Assembly: GCF_018614195.1 (NCBI RefSeq)
Contig: NZ_JAGGOT010000031.1
Coordinates: 50,465-114,464 of the forward strand
Direction: 5' to 3'
Length of the DNA: 64,000 nt
Source: Streptomyces sp. ISL-43
GTDB taxonomy: Bacteria; Actinomycetota; Actinomycetes; Streptomycetales; Streptomycetaceae
The position numbers and the translations under genes were made by a program. Shown piece after piece: positions 24,611-32,928 of this stretch (position 1 is its first letter; the number at the start of each line of letters is the position of its first letter). The notes below the pieces were generated by a model. That model saw nothing but the letters and a program-made list of their open reading frames with translations. It was not told the DNA's origin and did no database searches.

Positions 24611-26182
24611 TCAGTCGAGGTAGTCGCGCAGCACCTGCGAGCGCGACGGGTGACGGAGCTTCGACATGGTCTTCGACTCGATCTGGCGGATGCGCTCACG
24701 GGTGACCCCGTACACGCGGCCGATCTCGTCGAGGGTCTTCGGCTGGCCGTCGTTGAGGCCGTAGCGCATGGAGACCACGCCCGCCTCGCGCTCCGAGAGC
24801 GTGCCCAGGATCGACTGGAGCTGCTCCTGGAGGAAAGTGAAGCTCACGGCGTCGGCCGGGACGACCGCCTCGGAGTCCTCGATGAGGTCACCGAACTCGC
24901 TGTCGCCCTCCTCACCCAGCGGGGTGTGCAGGGAGATCGGCTCGCGGCCGTACTTCTGGACCTCGATGACCTTCTCGGGGGTCATGTCGAGTTCCTTGCC
25001 CAGCTCCTCCGGGGTGGGCTCGCGGCCCAGGTCCTGGAGCATCTGGCGCTGGACGCGGGCCAGCTTGTTGATGATCTCGACCATGTGGACGGGGATGCGG
25101 ATGGTGCGCGACTGGTCGGCCATGGCACGCGTGATCGCCTGCCGGATCCACCAGGTCGCGTACGTGGAGAACTTGAAGCCCTTGGTGTAGTCGAACTTCT
25201 CCACGGCGCGGATCAGACCGACGTTGCCTTCCTGGATCAGGTCCAGGAAGAGCATGCCGCGGCCGGTGTAGCGCTTGGCGAGGGAGACCACGAGGCGGAG
25301 GTTGGCCTCCAGCAGGTGGTTCTTGGCGCGACGGCCGTCCTCGACCAGGATCTCCAGCTCGCGCTTGAAGGCGGGCTTGTGGTCCTCCTCCTCTTCGAGC
25401 TTGTACTCGGAGAAGAGACCGGCCTCGATCCGCTTGGCGAGCTCGACCTCCTGCTCGGCGTTGAGCAGCGGCACCTTGCCGATGAGCTTGAGGTAGTCCT
25501 TGACGGGGTCGGCGGTGGCGCCGGCGACCATGACCGTCTGCGCCGGGGCGTCGTCCTCGTCGTCGTCGGACAGGACGAAGCCCGCGCTGCCGCCGGTCTT
25601 GGGCGTCTCCTTCTCGGCGTCGTCGTCGAGGTCCTCGGCCGCCCAGTCCTCGCCCTCGGCCGCGGCGGGCTCGGCCTCGTCGCCGTCCTTGGTCTTCTTC
25701 GTCGCGGCCGTCTTCTTCACGGCCGTCTTCTTCGCGGCGGTCTTCTTGACCGTCCGCTTCTTCGGCGCGGCGGCGGCCTCGGCCGCCACCTCCTCCTCGG
25801 TGCCGGAGGCCGACGGGTCGGATATCGCCGCGGCGGTGGCGGGTGCCGCCGTCTTGCGCGCGCCGATGAGGCGCGGCGGGGCGGCGGCCTTCTTGGTGAC
25901 GGCGCGAGCCGGAGCGGCGGCCGCCTTGCGCGGCTTCTTGGCGGCAACCTTCGTGGCGGGCGCGGCGCTGACGTGCAGCGCGACGCCCTCCTCGTCCAGG
26001 ACCTGGTTCAGGCTGCGCAGGACCCGCTTCCACTGGTCCACCGGGATGCGGCCGGCCTCGAAGGCCTGGCGCACGTCATCACCGTTGATGTGACCCTGCT
26101 CGCGGCCGCGCTCGACAAGCGCGACCAGGGCCTCGGATTCGGCGATCTCCGTGGGGAACGTACGGGACGGGCTGAGCGACAC
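24611..26182 (-). CDS. hrdB: RNA polymerase principal sigma factor HrdB (RpoD type)
   Basis: 523 residues. Region 1.1-like N-terminus (FPTEIAESEALVALVERGRE, WKRVLRSLNQVLDEEGV), then a long Ala/Lys/Glu-rich linker with KKTAAKKTAVKKT repeats, as in Streptomyces HrdB. Regions 2.1-2.4 are intact (NLRLVVSLAKRYTGRGM, FDYTKGFKFSTYATWWIRQA, ITRAMADQSRTIRIPVHM), as are region 3 (NKLARVQRQMLQDLGREPT) and 4.2 (TLDEIGRVYGVTRERIRQIE, ending SQVLRDYLD). The GTG at 26182 (VSLSPSRTFPTEIAES) matches the usual start; an ATG at 26278 lies upstream of the promoter-proximal leader. Essential vegetative sigma factor. Two promoter candidates are listed separately. Confidence 0.97.
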   Translation of the reverse strand: MSLSPSRTFPTEIAESEALVALVERGREQGHINGDDVRQAFEAGRIPVDQWKRVLRSLNQVLDEEGVALHVSAAPATKVAAKKPRKAAAAPARAVTKKAAAPPRLIGARKTAAPATAAAISDPSASGTEEEVAAEAAAAPKKRTVKKTAAKKTAVKKTAATKKTKDGDEAEPAAAEGEDWAAEDLDDDAEKETPKTGGSAGFVLSDDDEDDAPAQTVMVAGATADPVKDYLKLIGKVPLLNAEQEVELAKRIEAGLFSEYKLEEEEDHKPAFKRELEILVEDGRRAKNHLLEANLRLVVSLAKRYTGRGMLFLDLIQEGNVGLIRAVEKFDYTKGFKFSTYATWWIRQAITRAMADQSRTIRIPVHMVEIINKLARVQRQMLQDLGREPTPEELGKELDMTPEKVIEVQKYGREPISLHTPLGEEGDSEFGDLIEDSEAVVPADAVSFTFLQEQLQSILGTLSEREAGVVSMRYGLNDGQPKTLDEIGRVYGVTRERIRQIESKTMSKLRHPSRSQVLRDYLD

Positions 26183-26242
26183 AAGGAGCCTCTCGTTGCG
26201 AACAGATAAGGGGTGGCGGGACATCATCGCGCGAACTTGGGA

Positions 26243-26269
26243 AACAGACCCGAGGGGGGTCTGTATTCC
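26243..26269 (-). promoter_or_regulatory. Candidate sigma-R promoter of hrdB with dyad between boxes
   Basis: Read on the minus strand: GGAAT (26269-26265), 19 nt, GTT (26245-26243), matching the sigma-R consensus GGAAT-N18/19-GTT; hrdB is a known sigma-R target in S. coelicolor. Between the boxes lies a perfect dyad, ACAGACCC-N5-GGGTCTGT (26244-26264), which could bind a further regulator. Confidence 0.65.
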
Positions 26270-26294
26270 GGGCCGCACGAGGACACCTGTCGGT

Positions 26295-26322
26295 TCATCG
26301 CATGCCCGAGTCGATTCGTTAC
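26295..26322 (-). promoter_or_regulatory. Candidate ShbA-type promoter of hrdB
   Basis: Minus strand reads GTAACG (26322-26317), exactly 16 nt, then CGATGA (26300-26295). From memory, the conserved hrdB promoter used by the ECF factor ShbA in Streptomyces is GTAACC-N16-CGATGA, so five of six and six of six bases agree with correct spacing. Confidence 0.65.
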
Positions 26323-26395
26323 GCGTTGAATTGAGTGACCTGCGCCACGCTGTGACCGGGCAACCGTTCGGTGGTGGCCGCGTCCGCCCATTTTG

Positions 26396-27157
26396 TCAGC
26401 CCGTTTTGCGGGCCTCGATGAGGAATCGGGCGGTGTGCGCGACGAACGGGCCGTCGCGTTCGATCTGTTCGTGGAGCTCGCGCAAGCGGTCCCGAAAGTG
26501 CCCGACTGTGAAACCGGGCACCATCCAGATCACCTTCCGTAGAAAGTAGATCACGGCTCCGATGTCGTGGAACTCCGTCCGCAGCCGCTCCGAGCGCAGA
26601 TCGACGACCTCCAGCCCGGCCTTCGTGGCGTCGGCGACCGCGTCGTCGGGGTGCCGGCCGCGCCGGACCTCCTGCGGTTGGGGGCCCAGGAAGTACTCGA
26701 CCAGCTCGAAGACGCTCGCCGGACCGACCTGCTGGGAGAAGTACGTGCCGCCGGGCCGCAGCACCCGCGCGATCTCGTCCCACCAGATCGTGACCGGATG
26801 CCGGCTGCAGACGAACTCGAAGGCCTCGTCGCCGAACGGCAGCGGGGGCTCGTCGGAGTCCGCGACCACCACCGCGCCGAGCGGGTGCAGCAGCCGCGTC
26901 GCCTTGTCGATGTTCGGCGGCCAGGCCTCGGTGGCCGCCGTCAGCGGGGGCAGGGGCCCGGCCCCGGCGAGCACCTCGCCGCCGCCGGTCTGGATGTCCA
27001 GGGCGGAGCGGACCTCGGCCAGGTGCGTCCCCAGGAGGCGCTGGTAGCCCCACGAGGGGCGCTGCTCGCTGGCGCGTCCGTCGAGCCAGGCGAAGTCCCA
27101 GCCGTCCACGGACACGGACTCGGCCTCCGCGACGAGATGGTCAAAGGTGGGAGTCAT
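26396..27157 (-). CDS. Class I SAM-dependent methyltransferase
   Basis: 253 residues. Methyltransferase features: LDIQTGGGEVLAGAGPLPPL (a divergent motif I), LGAVVVADSDEPPLPFGDEA, FEFVCSRHPVTIWWDEIARV, LRPGGTYFSQQVG. The C-terminal segment, YFLRKVIWMVPGFTVGHFRD, is typical of the Streptomyces members. Motif I lacks the usual acidic-x-G-x-G-x-G perfection, but GGGEV is present. The ATG at 27157 starts MTPTFDHLVAEAES. Divergent from folD, whose ZTP riboswitch lies between the two. Substrate unknown. Confidence 0.82.
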   Translation of the reverse strand: MTPTFDHLVAEAESVSVDGWDFAWLDGRASEQRPSWGYQRLLGTHLAEVRSALDIQTGGGEVLAGAGPLPPLTAATEAWPPNIDKATRLLHPLGAVVVADSDEPPLPFGDEAFEFVCSRHPVTIWWDEIARVLRPGGTYFSQQVGPASVFELVEYFLGPQPQEVRRGRHPDDAVADATKAGLEVVDLRSERLRTEFHDIGAVIYFLRKVIWMVPGFTVGHFRDRLRELHEQIERDGPFVAHTARFLIEARKTG

Positions 27158-27255
27158 GTCTCGATCGTCCCAGGCGGGACGCCGCTCATCCACCGGATTC
27201 CCGGCGCCGGGGGCGCCGCGGGGAGCTCCGGGGGTTCGCCTACACTGGGCGGCGG

Positions 27256-27345
27256 GCCGTGACTGGCGTTCGGGTGGATCACCACCGGGGAGCGGCCCGG
27301 CGTGCCTCCGTACGTCGACTGCCGCGCGCCTGGGCGAACCGCGAT
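27256..27345 (+). ncRNA. ZTP (pfl) riboswitch upstream of folD
   Basis: The leader contains the pfl-motif landmarks in order: CGTGACTGGCG (27258-27268), the helix GGTGGATCACCACCGGGGAG (27273-27292), and after a variable loop the 3' half-site CCGCGCGCCTGGGC (27322-27335), followed by GAACCGCG. The ZTP riboswitch senses the folate-stress alarmone ZTP/ZMP and in actinobacteria controls folD, purH and glyA. Its end is 25 nt from the folD start, fitting control of initiation or termination. Confidence 0.85.
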
Positions 27346-27370
27346 CCCGCAGCGACGCTCAGGAGACCCC

Positions 27371-28285
27371 ATGACGACTGCCCAGACCGTTCCCGGCGCC
27401 CAGAGCGACCAGCCCCAGCCGGAGCGGACCGCCCGGCTGATGGACGGAACCGCCCTCGCCCGCCGCATCTCGGAGCAGACCGCCGGCTACGCCGCGAAGA
27501 TCACCGAGCGCACCGGCACCGCGCCCTGCCTGGCGACCGTGCTGGTCGGCGAGGACCCCGCGTCCGTCACCTACGTGCGCATGAAGCAGAACCGCTGCGC
27601 CAAGGCCGGGATCACCTCCCGTCACGTGGAGCTGCCGGCCGCGACCACCACGGAGGAGCTGGTGGCCACCCTCACCGCGCTCTCCGAGGACCCGGAGATC
27701 AGCGGGATCCTGCTCCAGCACCCCGTCCCGCACCACATCGACGAGCGCGCCGCCTTCGAGGCCATCGCCCCCGGCAAGGACGTCGACGGGGTCACCATGC
27801 ACTCCTTCGCCGCCATGGGCTTCGGGCTGCCGGGCTTCGTCTCCTGCACCCCCGGCGGCATCATGCGCCTGCTGGAGGCCTACGACGTGGACCTGACCGG
27901 CAAGCACGCCGTGGTCGTCGGCCGCAGCGCGATCCTGGGCAAGCCCGCCGGGATGCTCCTCCTGGAGCAGAACGCCACCGTCACCTACTGCCACTCGCGC
28001 ACCGTGGACCTCCCGTCCATCGTGCGCCAGGCGGACGTGCTCGTCGCCGCCGTCGGCAAGGCCGAGTTCATCCGGGGCGAGGACATCAAGCCGGGCGCCG
28101 TGGTCCTGGACGCCGGGTACAACGAGGGCAACGTCGGCGACGTCCACTTCGAGTCGGCCGCCGCCCGCGCCTCGCTGATCACCCCTGTACCCGGCGGCGT
28201 CGGCCCGATGACCATCGCGGTGCTGCTGGAGCAGACCGTCCAGGCGGCGGCCGCCCAGGCCGGCCTGGCCCTCGCGGACCTCTGA
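27371..28285 (+). CDS. folD: Bifunctional 5,10-methylene-THF dehydrogenase / methenyl-THF cyclohydrolase FolD
   Basis: 304 residues. It interconverts methylene-, methenyl- and 10-formyl-tetrahydrofolate with NADP, cytoplasmic. FolD marks: GEDPASVTYVRMKQNRCAKA (substrate Tyr and catalytic Lys in YVRMK), QHPVPHHID, PGKDVDGV, PGGIMRLL, VVVGRSAILGKPAGMLLL (Rossmann site) and TPVPGGVGPMTIAVL. About 20 extra residues precede the common start (LMDGTALARRI). AGGAG lies 5 nt before the ATG at 27371. Regulated by the ZTP riboswitch in its leader. Confidence 0.96.
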   Translation: MTTAQTVPGAQSDQPQPERTARLMDGTALARRISEQTAGYAAKITERTGTAPCLATVLVGEDPASVTYVRMKQNRCAKAGITSRHVELPAATTTEELVATLTALSEDPEISGILLQHPVPHHIDERAAFEAIAPGKDVDGVTMHSFAAMGFGLPGFVSCTPGGIMRLLEAYDVDLTGKHAVVVGRSAILGKPAGMLLLEQNATVTYCHSRTVDLPSIVRQADVLVAAVGKAEFIRGEDIKPGAVVLDAGYNEGNVGDVHFESAAARASLITPVPGGVGPMTIAVLLEQTVQAAAAQAGLALADL

Positions 28286-28467
28286 CCCCGGCCGGCGAGC
28301 GCCACCAAGGCGCGTTCGCGGGCTCCGACGGCGGCCCAGGTCCCCGGGAACCCGGCCGGCGCCCCCGCAGGGCCCACAGGCCCGCAGGGTCCGCCTGGGG
28401 CCCCGCCGGGACCCCGCCGGGACCCCGCGGGGCCGGCCGGACCCCGTAGTCCCCGCCGGGCCCGTGG
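28286..28467. other. GC-rich convergent spacer with short repeats
   Basis: Between folD and the convergent membrane-protein gene. It contains CGGGACCCCGC-type units repeated about three times (28392-28435) and several GC-only dyads that probably terminate transcription from both sides. No gene seen. Confidence 0.5.
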
Positions 28468-29652
28468 TCAGGCCCCCGCCGCCTGGCGGCGGGCCTCGGC
28501 CACGATCGGGGAGGCGTGGAACTCCCGGGCCAGCTCGGTCAGCGGCCGGGAGTCCAAGCGGTACGGGCCGTCGCGGCCGGGCCCGGCGTCGTCCGCGCGG
28601 GCGCCCACCCGGTCGGCCGCCGCCCGGCGCTGGCACGCCGCCGCGAGCATGGCCGCGTCCGCCACCAGGGCGGCCTCCTCCTCGGTCCGGCCCTGGGCGC
28701 GCGCGGTCCCGTACGCCTCTTCGCGCACGGCGGCGTCGAACCAGTACACGAGCGCCAGGATGCCGTCGTCGATCACCGATTCGCGGTGGATCAGCCGGAT
28801 CCCGACCGGCGACCACCAGGTCAGCGGCACGGGCCGCATCCCGCACGGGGAGAACCCGCGCAGCGCCGCCCACAGCGGCCGCAGCCGCCGGTAGCGGCTG
28901 TAGTCCCGCCAGGGCGCCGAACCGCCGACCAGCGGCACGATGAACCCGGCCCCCACCAGCAGGGCCGCGGCGGCGCCCAGCGGCGGTGCGACGTAGGTGG
29001 ACAGGTAGTCCAGGTCCCCGCCGCCCCAGTGCGCGGCCATCGCCGTCCACTTCACGACGAGGAAGGCCAGGTCGAACACGCCGCCGGACATCAGCACGGC
29101 GAGTCCCGTGCGCAGCGGGCGCATCGACGGGTCCAGGCGGCGCAGCCACTTCCAGCACAGCACCGTGAGCGCGGTGCTGCCCACGGTGTGCGCCGACAGG
29201 TAGCAGATGATCATCTCGCGGATCCACGGCGTGTCGGCGTAGTACGTGTCCATGTCCCGCAGCCGTTCGACCGGCGCCTCGCCCAGGACGAACAGGGCGA
29301 CGATCGCCACCGTCACGGCTCCGTACGCGGCCACGGTCAGGCGGGTGGCCCGGCGCACGCCCGGGCTCGGGGGGCCGCTCCAGTGCAGGATCAGCACGAT
29401 GCAGGCGCCGGAGAAGGCGGTGAGCAGGCCGTACACGAGCGGGGCCGAGAAGTTGACGACCCCGGTCAGCCTGTTGACGGCGACGATGGTCGGGGGCGCC
29501 GAGAGGAACACGGCGAGCGAGCCCACGACGAGGAGCGTGCACACGGCGCGCATGAGGGGTTGGTCCCAGCCGCGTCGTAACGTCGGCGCCTTGACGATCA
29601 GTGCCGTGGCGATCACCACGCCCGGCACGTAGAGGACGAGGCTTTCGATCAT
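28468..29652 (-). CDS. MAB_1171c-type multi-spanning membrane protein
   Basis: 394 residues. About seven to eight hydrophobic segments fill residues 1-260 (SLVLYVPGVVIATALIV, AVCTLLVVGSLAVFLSA, VYGLLTAFSGACIVLIL, LTVAAYGAVTVAIVALFVLG, ALLVGAGFIVPLVG). A cytoplasmic domain of about 135 residues follows, with YRRLRPLWAALR, IRLIHRESVIDDGILAL and a helical tail. This resembles the NCBI family 'MAB_1171c putative transporter'; transport is not shown. The ATG at 29652 overlaps the oxidoreductase stop (ATGA). Last gene of a four-gene module with regulator, HExxH protein and FAD enzyme. Confidence 0.75.
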   Translation of the reverse strand: MIESLVLYVPGVVIATALIVKAPTLRRGWDQPLMRAVCTLLVVGSLAVFLSAPPTIVAVNRLTGVVNFSAPLVYGLLTAFSGACIVLILHWSGPPSPGVRRATRLTVAAYGAVTVAIVALFVLGEAPVERLRDMDTYYADTPWIREMIICYLSAHTVGSTALTVLCWKWLRRLDPSMRPLRTGLAVLMSGGVFDLAFLVVKWTAMAAHWGGGDLDYLSTYVAPPLGAAAALLVGAGFIVPLVGGSAPWRDYSRYRRLRPLWAALRGFSPCGMRPVPLTWWSPVGIRLIHRESVIDDGILALVYWFDAAVREEAYGTARAQGRTEEEAALVADAAMLAAACQRRAAADRVGARADDAGPGRDGPYRLDSRPLTELAREFHASPIVAEARRQAAGA

Positions 29653-31082
29653 CGGGCCTGCCCGGCGGGGGCCGCGGCCGGCCCGTCCTGGTCCAGGCCC
29701 GCGACGGTCCGCTCGGCGGCCGTCAGCGGCGCGGCCTTCAGGGCGCCCCGCCGGGAGGCGCGCAGCACCTCCCAGACCACGTCCGGGCGCACCCAGTACG
29801 TGGGCGCCCGGTTCATGGTGATGACCTGGAGCAGGGCGGCGGTGAGCGACGCCTTGGTCGTGGCGCCGGTCATCAGCCGCTCCACGTACCCGTTGAGCAG
29901 GCCGGCCCCGGCGCGCGGCTTCATGCCGGTGGCGCCCGGGTACAGGATGTCCTGCGAGGTGGCGAGGTCCCAGGCGACGGCCACCTGCGGGGCGATGGCC
30001 CGCTGCGCCTCGCGGCCGATGGCCGGGTGCGAGAGGCCCTTGGCGCGCAGCAGCGTACGGACGGCCAGCAGGCCCTGGGCGGCGACCGTCATGCCCTGGC
30101 CGTAGAGCGGGTTGAAGGTGGCGACGGAGTCCCCGACGGCGAAGAAGCCGTCGGGGAGGTCGGCCTTCTCGAAGAAGATCCGGCGGTTGGCGGTGCCCTG
30201 GGTGACGGAGACGTCGGTCAGCGGCTTCTTGCCTTCGAGGAGCTCGCCGACGATGGGATCGCGGACCCCCTTGGCGAACGGGATGAATGCCTCGGGGTCG
30301 GCGGTGGGCTGGCCGCCGCGGGTGCCGGACAGGGTGGCCTGCCAGTGGCCGTTCTCGATCGGGACGATCGTCGCGGTCCGGCCGGGTACGGGCACCCGGG
30401 GGTCGGACTGCACGTTGATGATGGGGAAACCCATGGCGTGGGCGCCTTCGGGCGCCTCGAAGATGCGGGTCGCGTAGACGAGCCCGGAGTCCACCCCGGC
30501 CTCCTTGAGGCCGCTCACGCCGAGCGCCTCCAGCCAGGTGCGGGCCCGGGATCCGCGGCCGCTGGCGTCGACCACGAGATCGGCGGTGACCAGGCGGTTC
30601 TCTCTCCCGCCGGTGTCCACCCGGACCCCGGTGATCCGGTCGGCCGTGCCCTCCAGGCCCCGGACCCGGCTCTGCTGGAGGGTGGTGACGCCGGCCAGCC
30701 CGATGACGCGGGAGCGGATCACCGAGTCGAGCAGGTCGCGGCTGCAGGAGATGTTGAACTGCATCTCGCCGTGGCGCGGCAGCCAGCCCTGGGCGGTCTT
30801 GCTGACCAGGTCGGTGGGCAGGCTGCGGCGGAAGGCGCCGGCGGCCGTCCAGTCGTCGGTGATGCCGGGCAGGATCTCCTCGATGGCGCGCGCGCCGCCC
30901 GACCACAGGAGGTGGGTGTGCCGCGCCTGGGGGAGTCCGCGGCGCGGCTCGGGGCCGTCCGGCAGGGTGTCCGCCTCGATGATCGTGACCGTCGCGTGCT
31001 CGGCGAGAACGGCTGCCGCGAGCAGGCCGGACAGGCTGCCGCCGATGACGACGGCGTGCCGGAGCGGGGAAGACTGGGTCAT
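29649..31082 (-). CDS. FAD-dependent oxidoreductase (monooxygenase type)
   Basis: 477 residues with FAD-binding Rossmann motif VVIGGSLSGLLAAAVLAEHA (10-29) and an E at the strand end (TIIEAD). Then comes a region RRGLPQARHTHLLWSGGARA, a DLVVDASGRGSRARTWLEAL motif near 165, and the second FAD motif GFFAVGDSVATFNPLYGQGM with GD. These match tryptophan-halogenase/geranylgeranyl-reductase-like flavoproteins. The halogenase lysine motif is not evident, so hydroxylase or reductase is more likely. ATG 31082. Coupled to the downstream membrane gene by ATGA; 104 nt separate it from the HExxH gene. Confidence 0.82.
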   Translation of the reverse strand: MTQSSPLRHAVVIGGSLSGLLAAAVLAEHATVTIIEADTLPDGPEPRRGLPQARHTHLLWSGGARAIEEILPGITDDWTAAGAFRRSLPTDLVSKTAQGWLPRHGEMQFNISCSRDLLDSVIRSRVIGLAGVTTLQQSRVRGLEGTADRITGVRVDTGGRENRLVTADLVVDASGRGSRARTWLEALGVSGLKEAGVDSGLVYATRIFEAPEGAHAMGFPIINVQSDPRVPVPGRTATIVPIENGHWQATLSGTRGGQPTADPEAFIPFAKGVRDPIVGELLEGKKPLTDVSVTQGTANRRIFFEKADLPDGFFAVGDSVATFNPLYGQGMTVAAQGLLAVRTLLRAKGLSHPAIGREAQRAIAPQVAVAWDLATSQDILYPGATGMKPRAGAGLLNGYVERLMTGATTKASLTAALLQVITMNRAPTYWVRPDVVWEVLRASRRGALKAAPLTAAERTVAGLDQDGPAAAPAGQAR

Positions 31083-31186
31083 CGTGTGGTGCTCTCTGTC
31101 AGGCCGTGCGAAGACGCATCGGCGGAGGAAGGGCGTCGGCGGGGAGGGCAGCGGTCAGCCGCCGGGTGTGGTCACCGGGGCCGCGC

Positions 31187-31750
31187 TCAACGTCCCCAGC
31201 CGAACGAGCTCTTGATCCGTTCGATCGCTTCGGGGACCTGTTCCTCCCGGGGTGGTGGGAGGAATGTTTTGAGGATCTTGCCGAGGTGCAGTCCGAAGGT
31301 CTCCGCGCGGACCTCCGCCGGATCCTCCCGGTCGGCACGGGCGGCGGCCTGCCGGACGACCGAGCCCAGCCCCCGCTCGGAGCCCAGCAGCGCGGCGAGG
31401 CCGCCGTGGCGGGCCGTCAGCCGGGCGGCCACGGCCATGCCAGGGCCGTGGCGGTCGCAGGTGCCCTCGTCCACGTGCCAGAGCTCGTGGCAGGCGATGA
31501 CGAGCTGGTGTTCGGGCCGGGTGCGCTCCTCGATGACCAGGAGGTCGCGCTCCTCCAGCCCGAGCCACAGCCCGCTGGCCGTGTCGGGAGGGAAGGAGGC
31601 GAACCGGAACTCGACCGGGCGCCCGCCGCGCACGCGCCCGTAGGCGGCGCAGAGCGCCCCGATGATGTCGGCGGCCTCGGCGGGCGGGGTCAGGTCCGCG
31701 GCCGCCTGCAGGTCGTCACCGAGCCTCCGCATGGCCCGTGTGGTCCTCAT
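31187..31750 (-). CDS. HExxH (ImmA/IrrE-like) protein of the regulator module
   Basis: 187 residues. HELWH (His88, Glu89, His92) is a zincin-type metal site on a helix, preceded by a strand LLVIEERTRPEHQLVIAC, as in ImmA/IrrE metallopeptidases paired with XRE-type repressors. The C-terminal part is alpha-helical, with RAETFGLHLGKILKTF near the place of the third ligand. Its start overlaps the stop of the upstream tandem-HTH regulator (ATGA), so the two are made together. By analogy it might cleave that regulator upon a signal (inference); the NCBI name for similar proteins is 'toxin'. Confidence 0.72.
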   Translation of the reverse strand: MRTTRAMRRLGDDLQAAADLTPPAEAADIIGALCAAYGRVRGGRPVEFRFASFPPDTASGLWLGLEERDLLVIEERTRPEHQLVIACHELWHVDEGTCDRHGPGMAVAARLTARHGGLAALLGSERGLGSVVRQAAARADREDPAEVRAETFGLHLGKILKTFLPPPREEQVPEAIERIKSSFGWGR

Positions 31751-32928
31751 CGCGCTTCCCCCTCGGCGGTTCCTGCGTGGTCGGTGCGGTCGACGGCTTC
31801 GTGGCCGTCGGTCACGGCGGCGCCGGCCGCGGCGCCCTTGTCAGCCGTGCCGCCGTCGTCCGCCGCGGCGGCGTCGGTACGGGGGCCGGCGGTTCTGCGG
31901 TCGTCCGCGCGGCGCGCCGCGGGCACGGCCGCGCGGGCGAGCTGTCCCTCCCGCGCGAGCAGATCGTCCAGGTGGTCGGCCAGCGACTTCCAGCCGGCCG
32001 GGGAGAGCCGGCCGGCCCGGGTGACGATGCTGTGCACGTCGTGCGCCCGCATCACGGCGAGCATCGGATTCTCGGCGGGCCGCTCCGCGGACCGCAGTTC
32101 GCGCTCGATCCCGGTGAGGGCCGCGGCCAGCGCCTCGGTGTCGTCGGCCAGCAGGAATCCGCCCTCGACCCCGTAGAAGCGCTGGATCCCGGCGGCCGCC
32201 GCGAGGTTGGGCAGCCCCTCGCCCTGGGCGAGGCGGGTCAGGGACTGGCCCGACGCGTCGAAGGAACCGGCTATGGCGGAGAGGGAGTGGGCCTGCCCGT
32301 CCTCCCGGGGGCGGGTGCGGCGCAGGTGCTCGAACCGGCTGCGCACCTGCTCTTTCAGGGGGAGCCTGGGCGGGTTCCCGTCGAGGGTGAGCCGGATGTT
32401 CTGCGGGGTGATGCCGGTGAGGTACGAGAGGTGTTCGAGGTCGTCGCCGGCGCCTGCCGCCCGGCTGCGGGATCCGGATCCGGACCCGGACCCGGGCTCC
32501 GTGAGGGCGAGGGCCCGCTCCACCGCGCTCTTGCTGTCGGCGAGGAGGAAGCCGGCGTAGACCCCGAAGAACCGCTGTACGCCGGCCGCGTGGCCGAGCC
32601 GGGGCAGCCCGGTGCCCGCGTTGAGCGGACCGAGGGAGGCGCCGGGGGCGTCGAAGTCCTCGGCGATGGCGGCGAGCGGCCACTCGCGGCCGTGCTTGTC
32701 GAGGCGGGTGGCGCGCAACCGCAGGAAACGCTCGTGCACCCGCTCGCACAGCGGCAGTTCGGCGGCGGTGCCGGCCAGCACCCGCGGAATGCGCGCCGGT
32801 TCGACTCCGGAAAGGTGACCGAGCCGATCCACGGCGAGCACCTGCTCCGGATCCTGGCCGCGCCGCTCCGCCAACGCCACGACGCGGCCCCAGGCCGCGG
32901 TGAGGTCGGGTCTGGAGGCCGCACGCAC
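31747..32928 (-). CDS. Regulator built from two tandem copies of a HTH-like domain
   Basis: 393 residues. Two copies of a ~107-residue block occur at about 35-140 and 162-270. The shared pattern is L-x-HLSG..P.RI..L..G ...PL.ERV..RF..LR..R ... L.AIA..FDA.G.SL..L..G.GLP.L..AAG.QRF.GV..GFLLAD. The first part of each copy looks like an XRE helix-turn-helix. A Gly/Ser/Arg linker (PGSGSGSGSRSR) joins them. The tail (300-393) is Ala/Asp-rich and disordered. The GTG at 32928 has GGAGA 9 nt upstream. First gene of the module; likely its regulator and perhaps substrate of the HExxH partner (inference). Confidence 0.72.
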   Translation of the reverse strand: MRAASRPDLTAAWGRVVALAERRGQDPEQVLAVDRLGHLSGVEPARIPRVLAGTAAELPLCERVHERFLRLRATRLDKHGREWPLAAIAEDFDAPGASLGPLNAGTGLPRLGHAAGVQRFFGVYAGFLLADSKSAVERALALTEPGSGSGSGSRSRAAGAGDDLEHLSYLTGITPQNIRLTLDGNPPRLPLKEQVRSRFEHLRRTRPREDGQAHSLSAIAGSFDASGQSLTRLAQGEGLPNLAAAAGIQRFYGVEGGFLLADDTEALAAALTGIERELRSAERPAENPMLAVMRAHDVHSIVTRAGRLSPAGWKSLADHLDDLLAREGQLARAAVPAARRADDRRTAGPRTDAAAADDGGTADKGAAAGAAVTDGHEAVDRTDHAGTAEGEAR

